From CAYVFC01 sp964450715 (GTDB taxonomy: Bacteria; Myxococcota_A; Polyangia; Polyangiales; JAFGIB01), in contig CAYVFC010000024.1 in assembly GCA_964450715.1 (NCBI GenBank), positions 7,206 through 71,205 of the forward strand: a stretch of 64,000 nucleotides of DNA, given 5' to 3'. Both the position numbers and the translations under genes were made by a program. Positions 1 to 9,992 of the stretch are shown here, one piece after another (the first letter of the stretch is position 1; each line of letters starts with the position of its first letter). The notes under the pieces are model-generated. The model worked only from the letters and a program-made list of their open reading frames with translations, did not search any database and was not told the origin of the DNA.

Positions 1-3000
1 GCCAACGCTGTAGCCGTTGCGATCCTGATAAACTCTCGTATCTGGCCCCCTTTTTCCCGATACTCTCTCGATACTCTCATGTTACCAAGAGCGGAGATTA
101 CATCCACCGGTTCTTCTCCGATCTCGGGCAACTCCGGCCATTCGACGCCTTGAAACGTTCTTCGTTCGCTTTCGTTTAGATCGAGTGACGCCAGTTCCCA
201 GCTTATAAGACACGCCATGTCTTGCGGGTATACGGACCACCATACTCGGTAATCCATCATGAGGGGTACCGGCTTGCTGCTTGCCATCGAACGTTTCGGC
301 CACGGACTGTCCTCCGAAGGTATACAGAAATGGCGATCTCTTTCGTAGTCGGCGTAGTCAAAACACCCTGTGCTCAGCCTCATAAGAACATACCGCAGGC
401 GAGATGGGCCCGCCGGATGGACATCTGAAGAGTCCAATTGACAGCTAGCTGCTAAAAGCGGGGTAAGAAAGGACAGGTAATGCCGTTTTCCGAGCCCTCG
501 AAGGTTCCGTATCAGCATGTCGGTATAAGGACGTCGTTGAGACAATTCGAATCCGTCTTTCCATGGTTCTTGACGATCCTTGTAAAGCCAAGGGATCGCG
601 ACGGCGGTCTGGGCTCTTCTCAGTTCCTCATACAACTTCAAGATATCCCGCGGCAGAGAAGAGCCCGAGAAATGATCCAAACCTAAAAGAGCAAACGCGT
701 TCCAATAGTGACGCCAGTCTACCCGTAAATAATCGGGTAGACCTTTGTCGTACAAGTCTTGCTTCAAAAGATAGTCCCACAAGCTACTTGCGATATCCGA
801 AAGGCTGTCGTTGTCTATCTTATCGACGTCGTCCGTATCACGTAGTCGTGTCGGCAGCGAAACGGGGTCTTCGACCGGCTCGAAACGATTGAAAAGCGCC
901 GAACCGTCGATTGTGGCGTCGGACGTTAAATAACATATGGGCCAAGGCTTTTTGTGCCTTCCCCGGAAGAACGAAATACAGAATACATCTTTCCGGTTTG
1001 AGGTTTCTAGGCAGCCATTCGCCAGATGGCTTAACGCTATCCAGGCTCTTCCCGTATCATCGAATGCGAAGTCCCTGCACTGGCGCCCGGCCAGTAGCTG
1101 AAAATGCTCGCCAGGTTGGCCGCCGAAAAAGACCAACTCGCATTCGGTTATTCGATCGGTATCGACGCGGCTTCTCGTTCCGAAAGGGTGAGCGCTATTA
1201 GTACCTTTAGATGTCTCAATGAGGAACCCACTGAGGCCATCGACGTAGTGTTTTATTGAGTAGTTGAAAGAAGGGGCGATGTCCTCGGGAAGGTCTTCGC
1301 GAAAACCGAGGGTCACACCGAGGTGGAACACCTCGCCGCATATGCCGACGGTAGAATTGAAGGCGAGGTCGGTTTGCGCGCCGCCCTTCCTCCTGCTTTC
1401 GAAGGTCCGTTCCGCGGAATGCGCCCCGGAAGTCCGGCTCCACTTCGTCGTGACGACTACCGTTTCTATGCCTCTGACGCAAATCTTAAAAGGGATGCAC
1501 CAGATCTCACTCCGTTCGGGATTTCCGACATTACACTGCATGGGAGGAAGACGGGTAAATCGCCGCCGCAGGTCCCACTGTTCGCCGTTACAGGCAATTT
1601 TTAGCCTGACTTCGAAGCGGCCCAAGAGAACGGAAGGTAGCGGCGCGGGTTCAGTGGTAGTATCGTCGATCCTTTCGATCACGAACGCGAGATCATTGAG
1701 CTCCAGAGGCGTACCCTTTTGCAGAAACAAAGGCGATCCTGCCCGAACCCGCGGAAGAGCGGCATTCGAATGGTTTGTTCCCGGCAGCAGTCTAAGATCG
1801 AGAACGGTAACCTGTTTATCCCCGGTCCACTCGATGGAGGGCCAGTCGACGAACACGGGTGTCTCGTCCAACTCCATGTCGTCGAGGCGTTTTCCTGCGA
1901 AGGCAATGCTTCCGGGGGCAGGAATAATGGCCTCGGCAAGAACGGAGGTACGATCTTCGAATAGGATTTCGATTTTGGGGGTAGCCGGTAATACGATCAA
2001 GTCGATTTTTTCGCTTAGTTCAACCCTATCGATCACTTCGGGTTCGGTTATAACGTCTTCTTTGCGGGGAAGTAACAGTAGGGGATGGGTGCACTCCGGA
2101 AAGTAGACGAGGTTATCTCCGTTTTTCAGGTCTTCCTTGTCGAGCGGCGAGATAGGGTAGAAATCCAGTTCTCGGGGGTCCGCCGTGAACCACTTCACGT
2201 CTTTCTCGGAGAAACCGCTGAAAAGCGTCAGCACCGGAGTACTACAGTCCGCTCCGGCCGGGGTTCGCCCGGTGACCCGAAGAGTCGTCCGCCTGTCTAA
2301 CGGTAGTTCAAGGAACAGACGGGCGTTCGTAGTCGATACCCAGGCTCTTCGATTCGTGTCGTAATCGAACGGGATTCCCGCCGAAGATTTTCCGGTTTCT
2401 TCGTCGGTCGCCGAAAGACGAATTCGAGAGTTCCCGAAGGAATGGGGAAGTACGCCTCTTGGTATCTCGATGGTGTCTATCGCGGCAATAAGTTTTGCGT
2501 CCCAGTCTTCAGAGCGATCGTCTACGAACAAGCCGACGCGAACATGTCGGGCCCAGAAGTCGCGTAGAGCCTGACTCTCCGCGATTCGCTTACGTTCAAG
2601 TCTCTTCTCCCGGCATAGCTGATACCATTCAGCGCGCGTCGTCGGATCCAGAACAAATCGAGAAAGCAGTTCCGGCTCACGCGCAAACGCCGCTCCGGCG
2701 GCGCCTTCTAGTCTATGAAGCGGGTCCGTTTGTTTGGTTCTCAGAACCTGCTTGATCGCTTCGAAAACCGCTATGATATCGTCGGGAAAGCGCCGAGCGG
2801 CGTGGGCGAAACTGCTCGGGAGCCGCTGTGCATCGAGTATCTCGCGCCACGATCCCGTGTCCTCTTCGAGATGGAGAGTGGTCATGACGACGTTGAATAC
2901 GACTCGCCACCACGTTCGCGGAAAACCGCTCTGATGGCGTATCGATTCGACGAAGCACCAGGGCACGTCCCCGGAAACGATATGGTTGACGAGCGCGAGC

Positions 3001-3428
3001 TCGGTAAAACCCGTCCTGAGCCAGCCGTAGAAGTGATGCTCGCCAGGTTCGAGATAGACCTGGTTTTCGTCTGCGAATATCCCGTTCTTCAATTCTGGCC
3101 AAAAGCTGTAGCTGTCGGGCCAGTGGAAATAGCTCCATTCCGCGGCCAACCACGTGAAGAAAACCGAACGATCGGTATGGTTGGGGCCCTGAGGGGACAA
3201 AAACACCGCGGAATAACGCTTCGGTCCGCCTTCTCGTAGCCATTCGAGGACGCTGTCTACTTCGCATTCATCGCACCGGCAGGTCCCTAAGAAGCGTGGT
3301 TCCGGCAGGCTTTTGCAGGCTTCCCTTACCCAGTCTGCAATCTTTCTGACAACCGCGGATTCAATTGACTCGTCGCCTTGTCCCGCGGACTCGGCTCGCT
3401 CTAGCCAGTCAAACGGTAAGACCGCCAT
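1..3428 (-). CDS. Very large unknown protein downstream of drmC (3' end beyond window)
   Basis: A frame without any stop codon runs on the minus strand from an ATG at 3428 to the first base of the window, more than 1,140 codons, so the stop lies outside. It begins MAVLPFDWLE and has Cys pairs near residues 50-60 (TCRCDECE), a Trp/aromatic-rich segment at about 90-190 (WSYFHWPDSYSFWPEL), a long central part that looks beta-rich, and a C-terminal half with further Trp-rich motifs. The gene follows drmC on the same strand, so it is probably the last or next gene of the DISARM-like operon. In-frame sequence upstream of 3428 still reads like protein (GGRYRTWTKGT), and an ATG at 3507 with a purine-rich AAAGGGGGG ahead of it would join this frame if one base were lost from a run of six T (minus strand, around 3480). 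No signal peptide or membrane segment is apparent. I do not recognise the family and assign no function. Confidence 0.8.
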   Translation of the reverse strand, partial: MAVLPFDWLERAESAGQGDESIESAVVRKIADWVREACKSLPEPRFLGTCRCDECEVDSVLEWLREGGPKRYSAVFLSPQGPNHTDRSVFFTWLAAEWSYFHWPDSYSFWPELKNGIFADENQVYLEPGEHHFYGWLRTGFTELALVNHIVSGDVPWCFVESIRHQSGFPRTWWRVVFNVVMTTLHLEEDTGSWREILDAQRLPSSFAHAARRFPDDIIAVFEAIKQVLRTKQTDPLHRLEGAAGAAFAREPELLSRFVLDPTTRAEWYQLCREKRLERKRIAESQALRDFWARHVRVGLFVDDRSEDWDAKLIAAIDTIEIPRGVLPHSFGNSRIRLSATDEETGKSSAGIPFDYDTNRRAWVSTTNARLFLELPLDRRTTLRVTGRTPAGADCSTPVLTLFSGFSEKDVKWFTADPRELDFYPISPLDKEDLKNGDNLVYFPECTHPLLLLPRKEDVITEPEVIDRVELSEKIDLIVLPATPKIEILFEDRTSVLAEAIIPAPGSIAFAGKRLDDMELDETPVFVDWPSIEWTGDKQVTVLDLRLLPGTNHSNAALPRVRAGSPLFLQKGTPLELNDLAFVIERIDDTTTEPAPLPSVLLGRFEVRLKIACNGEQWDLRRRFTRLPPMQCNVGNPERSEIWCIPFKICVRGIETVVVTTKWSRTSGAHSAERTFESRRKGGAQTDLAFNSTVGICGEVFHLGVTLGFREDLPEDIAPSFNYSIKHYVDGLSGFLIETSKGTNSAHPFGTRSRVDTDRITECELVFFGGQPGEHFQLLAGRQCRDFAFDDTGRAWIALSHLANGCLETSNRKDVFCISFFRGRHKKPWPICYLTSDATIDGSALFNRFEPVEDPVSLPTRLRDTDDVDKIDNDSLSDIASSLWDYLLKQDLYDKGLPDYLRVDWRHYWNAFALLGLDHFSGSSLPRDILKLYEELRRAQTAVAIPWLYKDRQEPWKDGFELSQRRPYTDMLIRNLRGLGKRHYLSFLTPLLAASCQLDSSDVHPAGPSRLRYVLMRLSTGCFDYADYERDRHFCIPSEDSPWPKRSMASSKPVPLMMDYRVWWSVYPQDMACLISWELASLDLNESERRTFQGVEWPELPEIGEEPVDVISALGNMRVSREYREKGGQIREFIRIATATAL

Positions 3429-3544
3429 GGTGCCTTTAGTCCAGGTGCGATATCGACCGCCAGCTTCGCGCGGTGCACGAAAAAAGGTTGTTGGCGTTGA
3501 ATCTCATATGGAACCCCCCTTTCTCCGATAATATCGGGTACGGC

Positions 3545-4354
3545 CTACAGCTTCTCTAGGTCGCCCTGTTGGATGAGCTTACGGAAGTGTTGAGCTGCCT
3601 CGAAGGGCAGCCGTCCGCCGCGCACCAGGATTCCCATCTCCATGTTAACCGATAGTGCGTACTCCGTGAGATTGGCGCTCGAGACCAGCAGGACGTTGTC
3701 GTCGGCGAACGCGCACTTGGCGTGTATGATGCCGGCCTTTTTTCCGGAATATTCCTCTTTCTTTTCTTCCGGCCAGATGTAGATATCGGCGGATTTCGGC
3801 AGCTCGCGGCCGAGGGCCTTAAGAGATGCCACCTGCACGTCTCCCTCCTCGTCTTCCTCGGACCTTAATATCAAGGATATGTGGACGCCGCGTTCAGAAG
3901 CATTGAAGAGCGCTTCTTTGACCTTGGGAACCTTGTACGCTACGTAGGTGACAATGGTGATGCTATCGCGTGCCCCGTTGATAAGCTCGTAAAGGGCCTG
4001 GTCGGTTCGGCGCAGAGTGGTTCCCTCGGTAGTTGGACCGGACCAGACGAGATCGAGCGACTGGGACTTACGGTGCTCGTGCTCTTTTTCTGCGACGGCC
4101 TGAAGCGCTAGCGCGATCGACTCGGGCCGCAATTCGGGAACGTGCTTGTTCCAGAGCTTGATGAGGTTCGCTACCTGGCCGCGGGCGCTTCCACCCGCCA
4201 CCTTTGCCGCGACCGAAAGGCGTTCTTCCTCGCTCGCCTCGGCAGGCAGGTCGAACAGGCCCTGTGCCACGGCCTCTATCAACAACGAGGGTAGATCCCC
4301 GGATCGCTCGACGATCTTTCTGGCGAACCTCTTTCTGGCGTCGTCGTCCGCCAC
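3545..4354 (-). CDS. drmC: DrmC-like phospholipase D-fold protein
   Basis: A 269-residue protein with the PLD-superfamily signature HxKxxxxD near residue 210 (HAKCAFAD), followed by SSANLTEYA, which is the usual run-on of the HKD motif. There is one clear HKD motif, so an active enzyme would need a dimer or a degenerate second half (an IVTYVAYK strand lies near residue 130). The GTG start at 4354 overlaps the drmB stop by one base (TAGTG), which fixes the start; longer readings from upstream ATGs merely read drmB in another frame. Order after drmA and drmB, and length, fit DrmC of DISARM. In described systems DrmC is a core gene but may be dispensable for defence. Known family: PLD-like nuclease or phosphodiesterase. 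Inferred: an accessory role in DISARM. Confidence 0.88.
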   Translation of the reverse strand: MADDDARKRFARKIVERSGDLPSLLIEAVAQGLFDLPAEASEEERLSVAAKVAGGSARGQVANLIKLWNKHVPELRPESIALALQAVAEKEHEHRKSQSLDLVWSGPTTEGTTLRRTDQALYELINGARDSITIVTYVAYKVPKVKEALFNASERGVHISLILRSEEDEEGDVQVASLKALGRELPKSADIYIWPEEKKEEYSGKKAGIIHAKCAFADDNVLLVSSANLTEYALSVNMEMGILVRGGRLPFEAAQHFRKLIQQGDLEKL

Positions 4355-6216
4355 TATCGCCTCCCGGTATCGAAGAAGGCGTAGCGATCCTGGTGCACGG
4401 TCGGCACCAGCACGCTCCGGTCGAGGAACTTGTTCCCGCATTCGCAGGAGGTTTCGGGCGCGAAAAGGCAGGCGTGGCAGGCAGCGCCATGCAATGTACT
4501 CCCGTCGGGATCCGGGACATGTTCGGCGCAAAGGGGATCCGAGGTGCAGAGCTTCATCTGCACAAGCGCCTCGTTCAGGTGCCTGCCGAGCTGATCGGTC
4601 TCTCCCATGCGGACGAGGCCCCCAAGCGTACCGTCCGAATCGGGGGCAGCCGTGTATAGCAGGACGCCGGCCATCGGCTCTTCGTCGTCGGCGTCGCGCG
4701 AGTAGATGCGCTCGCGGATACTGGCTGCCGTGTACCCGGACTCCAGCGCGAGCTGACGCATCAGCGCGTGGGAAAAGGAATGCAACAAGACATACCTGAG
4801 CCCGGGGTAATTCTCATCGGGCTTCTCGATTCGCCTGGCATGGCTCCATTGCCGGTGGCTTCTCAGAAATGCCTCTTCGAGGTCCAGGTTACCCTCGGAC
4901 CATTTCAGAATCTTTTTCTCGCTGAAAACGAGAAAGATACCCTCTCCCCTGACCTCGCCGGCCGGGACAAAAGTAGGCGGTTTTCGCGACAGGCTGACCT
5001 TCTTCGTCATCGCTGAATCGTCGAAGCCCAGAAAATCGATGGACGATTCGATCCGGGTGAAGCCGATCAGCGCCGAAACCTCCCTCAACCGCTCGACCAG
5101 AACGACCTTGTCGATGAGCTTCGCGAACTTCTTCGGCGGATCCACCTCGCGCAACTGAAAGTCGTTGCTATTTCGAGACGGATCGGGTCGGCTGAGAACC
5201 CTCCATTCCGGCCCCTTGAGATCAGTCGGTTTTCCGGCTCCCACGAAGCCGCGTTCCCTTCGTGACTTGATAGCCTGCAGCAGTTGCTCGTCCGGGATGT
5301 CGTTGAAGTCGACGAGCAGCCCCTGTTTGTGCAGGTACTTGATGACCGCCACATCGTCCACGTCCTTGAGAACGCCCCAGTTCTCGTCAACGCGTTTGGC
5401 CAGGGAATCTCCCTCCACCGGGATTGCCACGGCGGTGTGTTTCACCGGAAACCAAGCATTGGACGCACCGAGGGCCATGGTTTTCAGCTGAAGCACGCAG
5501 CCGCCTTCTTCCCTGTCTCGCAGATGCGGCCGTCGGCCCGAGCACGTCGGCATGACCTTTTTTGCCTCGTCGCCAAAGGCGCGCGCCATACGCTGCACGG
5601 CGCCACAGTTCGTGCAAGAGACCTCAATCTCGGCGGCCTCGCCGGTCACCCCGAATTCGCGCAGTTTTAGCATGGGTCGGTCGCATACGGGTTTGCCGAA
5701 GTGAGAGAACTCCACCCAGGGAAAGTCGTCCAGGTGGCCGTTTTCGCACGCGGCCATGAAACGCGCAGGCAACGCTTTCGGGCTATCCGCTTTTTGACAG
5801 ACGTGGTGCTCGTAGCGTGTACGGTCGATGCGGTAGCGATCGGTCTTCAGCTTAAACAGGCCCGATTTCAACGGCGCCAGCGTGTGACAGAAGGGACAGT
5901 GCATCCAGCGTGGAAAGGGCACCAGGGGCACGCCTATCTTGCTGTTCTCGTCTTGAACCGAAAACGCGACGTAATCCGCCTCCGGCGGCATGGGCGGAGC
6001 GACCAGTCGCTCCACCTGCGGTCCCAGGGACGCCCTGACCGCGGTCAGCAATCTTTCCTCGACTATTTCGGCCGCCCTGTACTTGTCCCAGTCGTCCAGT
6101 CCCATGACCAACGCCGAGATATGGGGCAGGTCGATGATGGCGCCGATGCCAAACGTGTGCATGAGCTGGCTGGGACGGAGCTCTCCAACGCGAATGCGGT
6201 GGTCAATATGACTCAT
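4354..6216 (-). CDS. drmB: DrmB, DUF1998-domain protein of DISARM
   Basis: A 620-residue protein. The N-terminal part contains CxxC pairs (HCPFCHTLAP near residue 105; SCTNCGAVQR near 200) suggesting zinc binding. The C-terminal part carries the DUF1998 hallmarks: LLHSFSHALMRQL near 470, a YTAAPDSDGTLGGL stretch near 520, and a terminal Cys cluster (CHACLFAPETSCECGN). Its ATG overlaps the drmA stop (ATGA), so the two are translationally coupled. In DISARM, DrmA and DrmB are reported to form a complex that binds and acts on phage DNA; DrmB is the DUF1998 partner of the DrmA helicase. Length is normal and no break is seen. Confidence 0.92.
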   Translation of the reverse strand: MSHIDHRIRVGELRPSQLMHTFGIGAIIDLPHISALVMGLDDWDKYRAAEIVEERLLTAVRASLGPQVERLVAPPMPPEADYVAFSVQDENSKIGVPLVPFPRWMHCPFCHTLAPLKSGLFKLKTDRYRIDRTRYEHHVCQKADSPKALPARFMAACENGHLDDFPWVEFSHFGKPVCDRPMLKLREFGVTGEAAEIEVSCTNCGAVQRMARAFGDEAKKVMPTCSGRRPHLRDREEGGCVLQLKTMALGASNAWFPVKHTAVAIPVEGDSLAKRVDENWGVLKDVDDVAVIKYLHKQGLLVDFNDIPDEQLLQAIKSRRERGFVGAGKPTDLKGPEWRVLSRPDPSRNSNDFQLREVDPPKKFAKLIDKVVLVERLREVSALIGFTRIESSIDFLGFDDSAMTKKVSLSRKPPTFVPAGEVRGEGIFLVFSEKKILKWSEGNLDLEEAFLRSHRQWSHARRIEKPDENYPGLRYVLLHSFSHALMRQLALESGYTAASIRERIYSRDADDEEPMAGVLLYTAAPDSDGTLGGLVRMGETDQLGRHLNEALVQMKLCTSDPLCAEHVPDPDGSTLHGAACHACLFAPETSCECGNKFLDRSVLVPTVHQDRYAFFDTGRR

Positions 6217-9200
6217 GACCCGCCTCCCTCTTGAAAGGCGTCGTCGAAGCCGCTGTCATCCAGGATCAAACCGACCGATGGCTCCACGTCGCGCAGCGAG
6301 TTAAGGCAGGTGAAATCATCCCAGCGCTTGCTTCCGGCAGGCTTGAGCAAGCCCCTGGTAACGTTGTCTCTCTTGTCCCTGTAGCCAAGCCTGGAACCGA
6401 TATCGCTCCTCCCCGCCTCGCTCAGCCAGCGGTCGAGCCGCGCCTTGAGCCGCTTTTGTACCTCGTCCGCGATGGCCTGGGATTCGGAAATCGTTTTGGC
6501 CCTCTCCACGATCCGTTCAATGGCCCGGCGTATCAGGGGATGGCCGGCTTCGATTACCTGGGCCTGTTCGTTTGCGTTGTAGGTGTCTTCGCTCAAACGG
6601 ATCAGGGATACCAACAATGCCGTCAGGCCCCGGTCGATGGCGCGGGGGGCGAAAGGTGTGACGGAAAGCGCTTCGACGTGTTTGTAAAACGTCGCGTGGT
6701 AGTGTTCGAACTTCTCGTAGTGCGACAGGTCCCGTGGCCGCGCCCAGTTGAATACGGTGCACACAAGCCCGGGGGCTGCGCGGCCCACGCGGCTGGTAGC
6801 TTGAATGTACTCCGCCGTGGTCTTGGGTTGACCCATGACGACCATCAGTCCCAGGCGTCTCACATCTACGCCCACCGAAATCATGTTTGTCGCCAGCACG
6901 ACGTCGAGCGGCTTCGGCCCACCGTACTCACCCGCTTTGGTCTTCTGTTTTCTTCTCTTTTCTGCTTCCGGGTCGAAAGGGATTTCCAGCCGGTCGAGGA
7001 TGTCCGGGATCTCCGTCGACGCCTTTCGCGAGGTAAGCTCCTCCAGAACCGGCGATTCGCGCCTAGCCAGCCCCCTCTTGTCCGTGTCGCGCAGCCTGAA
7101 GCGCACGCTATCGTCGATGAGCCGCCGTCCGCCGGCCAGTTCTCGTATGGAGTTGAAGTACCCGACCATGGTCATCCAAGGGTCGACTTCCATGCCGTGC
7201 CTCTCGTAGAGCACCTGCGCAGCTGCCAGGAAGGCCACGTAGACCCTCACCTGTACGGCCTTCAGCCGCCTTCCCGGCGCACAGACCCCCAGGTACCGCC
7301 GACCCGGGGCCACATCCAAGCCGCGTTGCAGCGAGAAAAAGCTGTCTTCCACGTCGATCCCGTGCGGCGGAAAGATCGATACCCGTCGAGAGAACAGGTT
7401 GTGAACCTGCTCGGACGCTCGCCGGATGGTCGCGGTGGAGGCAATAACCTTGGGCCGTACCCGTTTACCGCCGATATCCCAGGTGCAGAGCTCGTCGATG
7501 GCCGTCTCGTACAGGCCGGTCATCGTGCCCAGGGGGCCCGAAATGAGATGAAGCTCGTCCTGGATGATCAGATCGGGAGGACGAAGCGGTGGCGCAGGCT
7601 CGGTCTTGACCGCGGGAACCTCTCCCTCCTTTCGATGCGAGTCGGTGTCCTTTATCTCGGGCGAGCGATACCCGTGACGGGGACAGTACCCGTTCACCCG
7701 GCCGAACAGCATCTGGGTAGCGCCGTTCCAGGGAAGCTGGGCGAACTTGTCCACGGTTGCGATGACCATGGTTGGAAGTCGGCGGTAGATCTCCTCGTCC
7801 ACCACGACCACCGGGATACCCTCATCCTTGGCTTGCTTCTTACTGAAAAGACACGCGCCGCTCTTGTCGCCGCAATAGGTCAGGGTACGGCCGACGTTGC
7901 GTTTGTACGGCTTCACGTCCAGGTCCTTGCCCGGTTTGATCTCGGTCCCGCACCACGGGCAATGCTTCAGCTGGGCAGGCGTGCCAACGCCGCCGAACAG
8001 GCTTCCCTGCTGATACATCCCGTGACTCTGCTTCACGGCCTCTTCGGACTGCTCGGTGCTGTTCGGCGTGGTCCTTCTTCCGACCCATAGCCCGATGCGG
8101 AAGGGCTCGCGTCCCCACCGTTCATCCCCTTCTTTCAGCGCGGCGCGGCGTATCTTTTCACAGGCGCATATCAGGGTCGCGGCTCGCTGAAACTGCTGGA
8201 GCGTCAGCAGTCGCAGCGTATAGCGCATCAGCACCGCGAGCCCGGCCGCGCCCGAGTAGCCGGCAACCATGCCCTGGAGCCTCCTGAGGCCCATGGTGTA
8301 GGCTGCAAGCCCCAGGTATGCCTCGGTCTTGCCACCGCCCGTGGGAAACCAGAGCAGGTCGGCAGTGGCCTGGCTCGGATGCGTTCGATCCTTGTGCTCG
8401 AGGTTGGTGATACCGGGAAGATTGAGCAGGATGAACGCGAGCTGGAACGCATACCAGGTGCGGTTTTCCGGGGTATCGATCTCTTCCTCCGTAACCTTAA
8501 ACCCGCGTCGCCGCTTCTCCGCGTAGACCGACCGAACGCGCTGCTGCCACATGGCGCGATTGGCGAACCGGAAAGCCTCGGCCGCCTGGTCGTTGCTCGC
8601 GATCACGCTCAGCCCGTCTCGTATTCGTTCCAGCGCCTGTTCGCACCTCTCGATCGCGGCCTTTCCGGCCTTCTTGTGAACACCGAGCCCGTCCTCGCCG
8701 CTTTCGATCCGTTTCTTGCACCTCTTGATCCAGTCCGCGTAGGCCTCGGGTAACGCGCGAAGTTTCTGGCTCAGCTTCTCGCGGGGCGTCTCGGCCAGCG
8801 CCTTCATGTCGAGCTCCAGCCCCTTCAGCTTCGGAAAATCCTTTACCGTGGGTGGTTGCTGGGCATGGACCTCACCGACGGGCATGACCCGCGTTTCGAG
8901 ACGTACCGCGCGGGTCGTATCTTCCCCGGAAACCTCGGCGTGAACCGCCACCCCGTGCCCGACCGCGAACTCCACGCGCTTGCGGTAAAGCATCTCCATG
9001 GCGTCCTTCTCGGACGCGGTAACCGGGTCCAGCCCCTCCTGGTCCACTTCCAGAGGACGTTTCCGGAATACCGGTTTTCCGTCGGGCGAATCGATGATGA
9101 TCTCGGGCTGGAATATCCAGGCCTTGTCGCGGCTTCTCTCCGGTTCCACCTGTCCGTTGACCAGAAAGATGGTGACGACGAAATCGTCGTCGTACCGGCG

Positions 9201-9992
9201 GGCGACGCCCTCCACGTAAACATCCGGATGGTCCCCGGAGGGAACCCATCTCTCGATATTTCCCGGCGCGAGCGACAGCTCGGGCAATGTCCCCTGCACT
9301 TGAGACCTCTTCCATACCATCTCCGGCTTGCCTGCCTTGTCTACGAGCGTTTCGCTTCGCTGCCGGTCGTAATGCCCCCAGCGCGCGGTGATGCGAAGCC
9401 TAGTGTCCTTGCCCGCGACAGAGAAGGTCAGCCCCATGGATGACGGGAACATGTTCGGCACGATTGGCATCTGCTGCTCCGGGGTTCCGTCCTCGCTGTC
9501 GGTGCCCGATTCAACGCCCGTTTCCTCGAACTCCTCGGGAATCAGCAGGGCCTTTTTCGGAGCGAGCATCCCCACGATGTAACGGTCCCGCACGTTGGGC
9601 TCGCCGACCTCTTCCTCCGGACCGCCGGCCGGGCCGAGAAGATCTCTGCCGACCATCTCCACCAGTTCGTCTCGAAGCTCGACCGCGGAGGGCGTCTTCA
9701 GAACCGGTTTTCCTTCCCCCTTTCCGGAGTCAACCGTCGGTTTTCCGGACATCGTCTGTTCAATCACCTCGGCGAGGTGGTCCGGGACGGTTCCCAGCCC
9801 CAGCAGGTCGGCGTGATCGCTCAGGTCAAGGCCGGACAACAGCTCGCTTAGCCCGTCTCCGACGGTTCGCACCCGTGACCAGTCGAGACGGCAGGTCCCG
9901 GCGCGCAATCTCTCGTTGATCCCCTGCAAACCGGTCAGCTGGCCGAGATCTTCGGGCAGGACAATCGTCTCCTTCACGGTTTCGTCGCTCAA
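6213..9992 (-). CDS. drmA: DrmA, DISARM core superfamily 2 helicase
   Basis: A 1,259-residue helicase. Visible motifs: Walker A in WFPTGGGKTEA near residue 550; a CPWCG ... YCGDKSGAC zinc-type Cys set near 675-710; a DEXH-type motif IIQDELHLI near 812; STATI (motif III) near 853; and the motif V/VI block NMISVGVDV ... QATSRVGRA near 1035-1070. The gene starts with TTG at 9992 inside the stop of the preceding helicase gene (TTGA). The N-terminal 500 residues lack a motif I can name. DrmA is the large helicase of all DISARM classes; with drmB next it forms the core pair. The protein is full length with all helicase motifs, so the system could be functional. Confidence 0.92.
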   Translation of the reverse strand: MSDETVKETIVLPEDLGQLTGLQGINERLRAGTCRLDWSRVRTVGDGLSELLSGLDLSDHADLLGLGTVPDHLAEVIEQTMSGKPTVDSGKGEGKPVLKTPSAVELRDELVEMVGRDLLGPAGGPEEEVGEPNVRDRYIVGMLAPKKALLIPEEFEETGVESGTDSEDGTPEQQMPIVPNMFPSSMGLTFSVAGKDTRLRITARWGHYDRQRSETLVDKAGKPEMVWKRSQVQGTLPELSLAPGNIERWVPSGDHPDVYVEGVARRYDDDFVVTIFLVNGQVEPERSRDKAWIFQPEIIIDSPDGKPVFRKRPLEVDQEGLDPVTASEKDAMEMLYRKRVEFAVGHGVAVHAEVSGEDTTRAVRLETRVMPVGEVHAQQPPTVKDFPKLKGLELDMKALAETPREKLSQKLRALPEAYADWIKRCKKRIESGEDGLGVHKKAGKAAIERCEQALERIRDGLSVIASNDQAAEAFRFANRAMWQQRVRSVYAEKRRRGFKVTEEEIDTPENRTWYAFQLAFILLNLPGITNLEHKDRTHPSQATADLLWFPTGGGKTEAYLGLAAYTMGLRRLQGMVAGYSGAAGLAVLMRYTLRLLTLQQFQRAATLICACEKIRRAALKEGDERWGREPFRIGLWVGRRTTPNSTEQSEEAVKQSHGMYQQGSLFGGVGTPAQLKHCPWCGTEIKPGKDLDVKPYKRNVGRTLTYCGDKSGACLFSKKQAKDEGIPVVVVDEEIYRRLPTMVIATVDKFAQLPWNGATQMLFGRVNGYCPRHGYRSPEIKDTDSHRKEGEVPAVKTEPAPPLRPPDLIIQDELHLISGPLGTMTGLYETAIDELCTWDIGGKRVRPKVIASTATIRRASEQVHNLFSRRVSIFPPHGIDVEDSFFSLQRGLDVAPGRRYLGVCAPGRRLKAVQVRVYVAFLAAAQVLYERHGMEVDPWMTMVGYFNSIRELAGGRRLIDDSVRFRLRDTDKRGLARRESPVLEELTSRKASTEIPDILDRLEIPFDPEAEKRRKQKTKAGEYGGPKPLDVVLATNMISVGVDVRRLGLMVVMGQPKTTAEYIQATSRVGRAAPGLVCTVFNWARPRDLSHYEKFEHYHATFYKHVEALSVTPFAPRAIDRGLTALLVSLIRLSEDTYNANEQAQVIEAGHPLIRRAIERIVERAKTISESQAIADEVQKRLKARLDRWLSEAGRSDIGSRLGYRDKRDNVTRGLLKPAGSKRWDDFTCLNSLRDVEPSVGLILDDSGFDDAFQEGGGS

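Noticed and set aside
1264..2106. Plus-strand 280-residue frame and other short plus-strand frames in the first 3.4 kb
   Set aside because: They are antisense shadows of the long minus-strand frame, with Ser/Arg-rich composition and no ribosome site.
6231..8090. 619-codon plus-strand frame opposite drmA
   Set aside because: Antisense to conserved helicase motifs; His/Gly/Arg-rich composition typical of shadow frames in GC-rich DNA.
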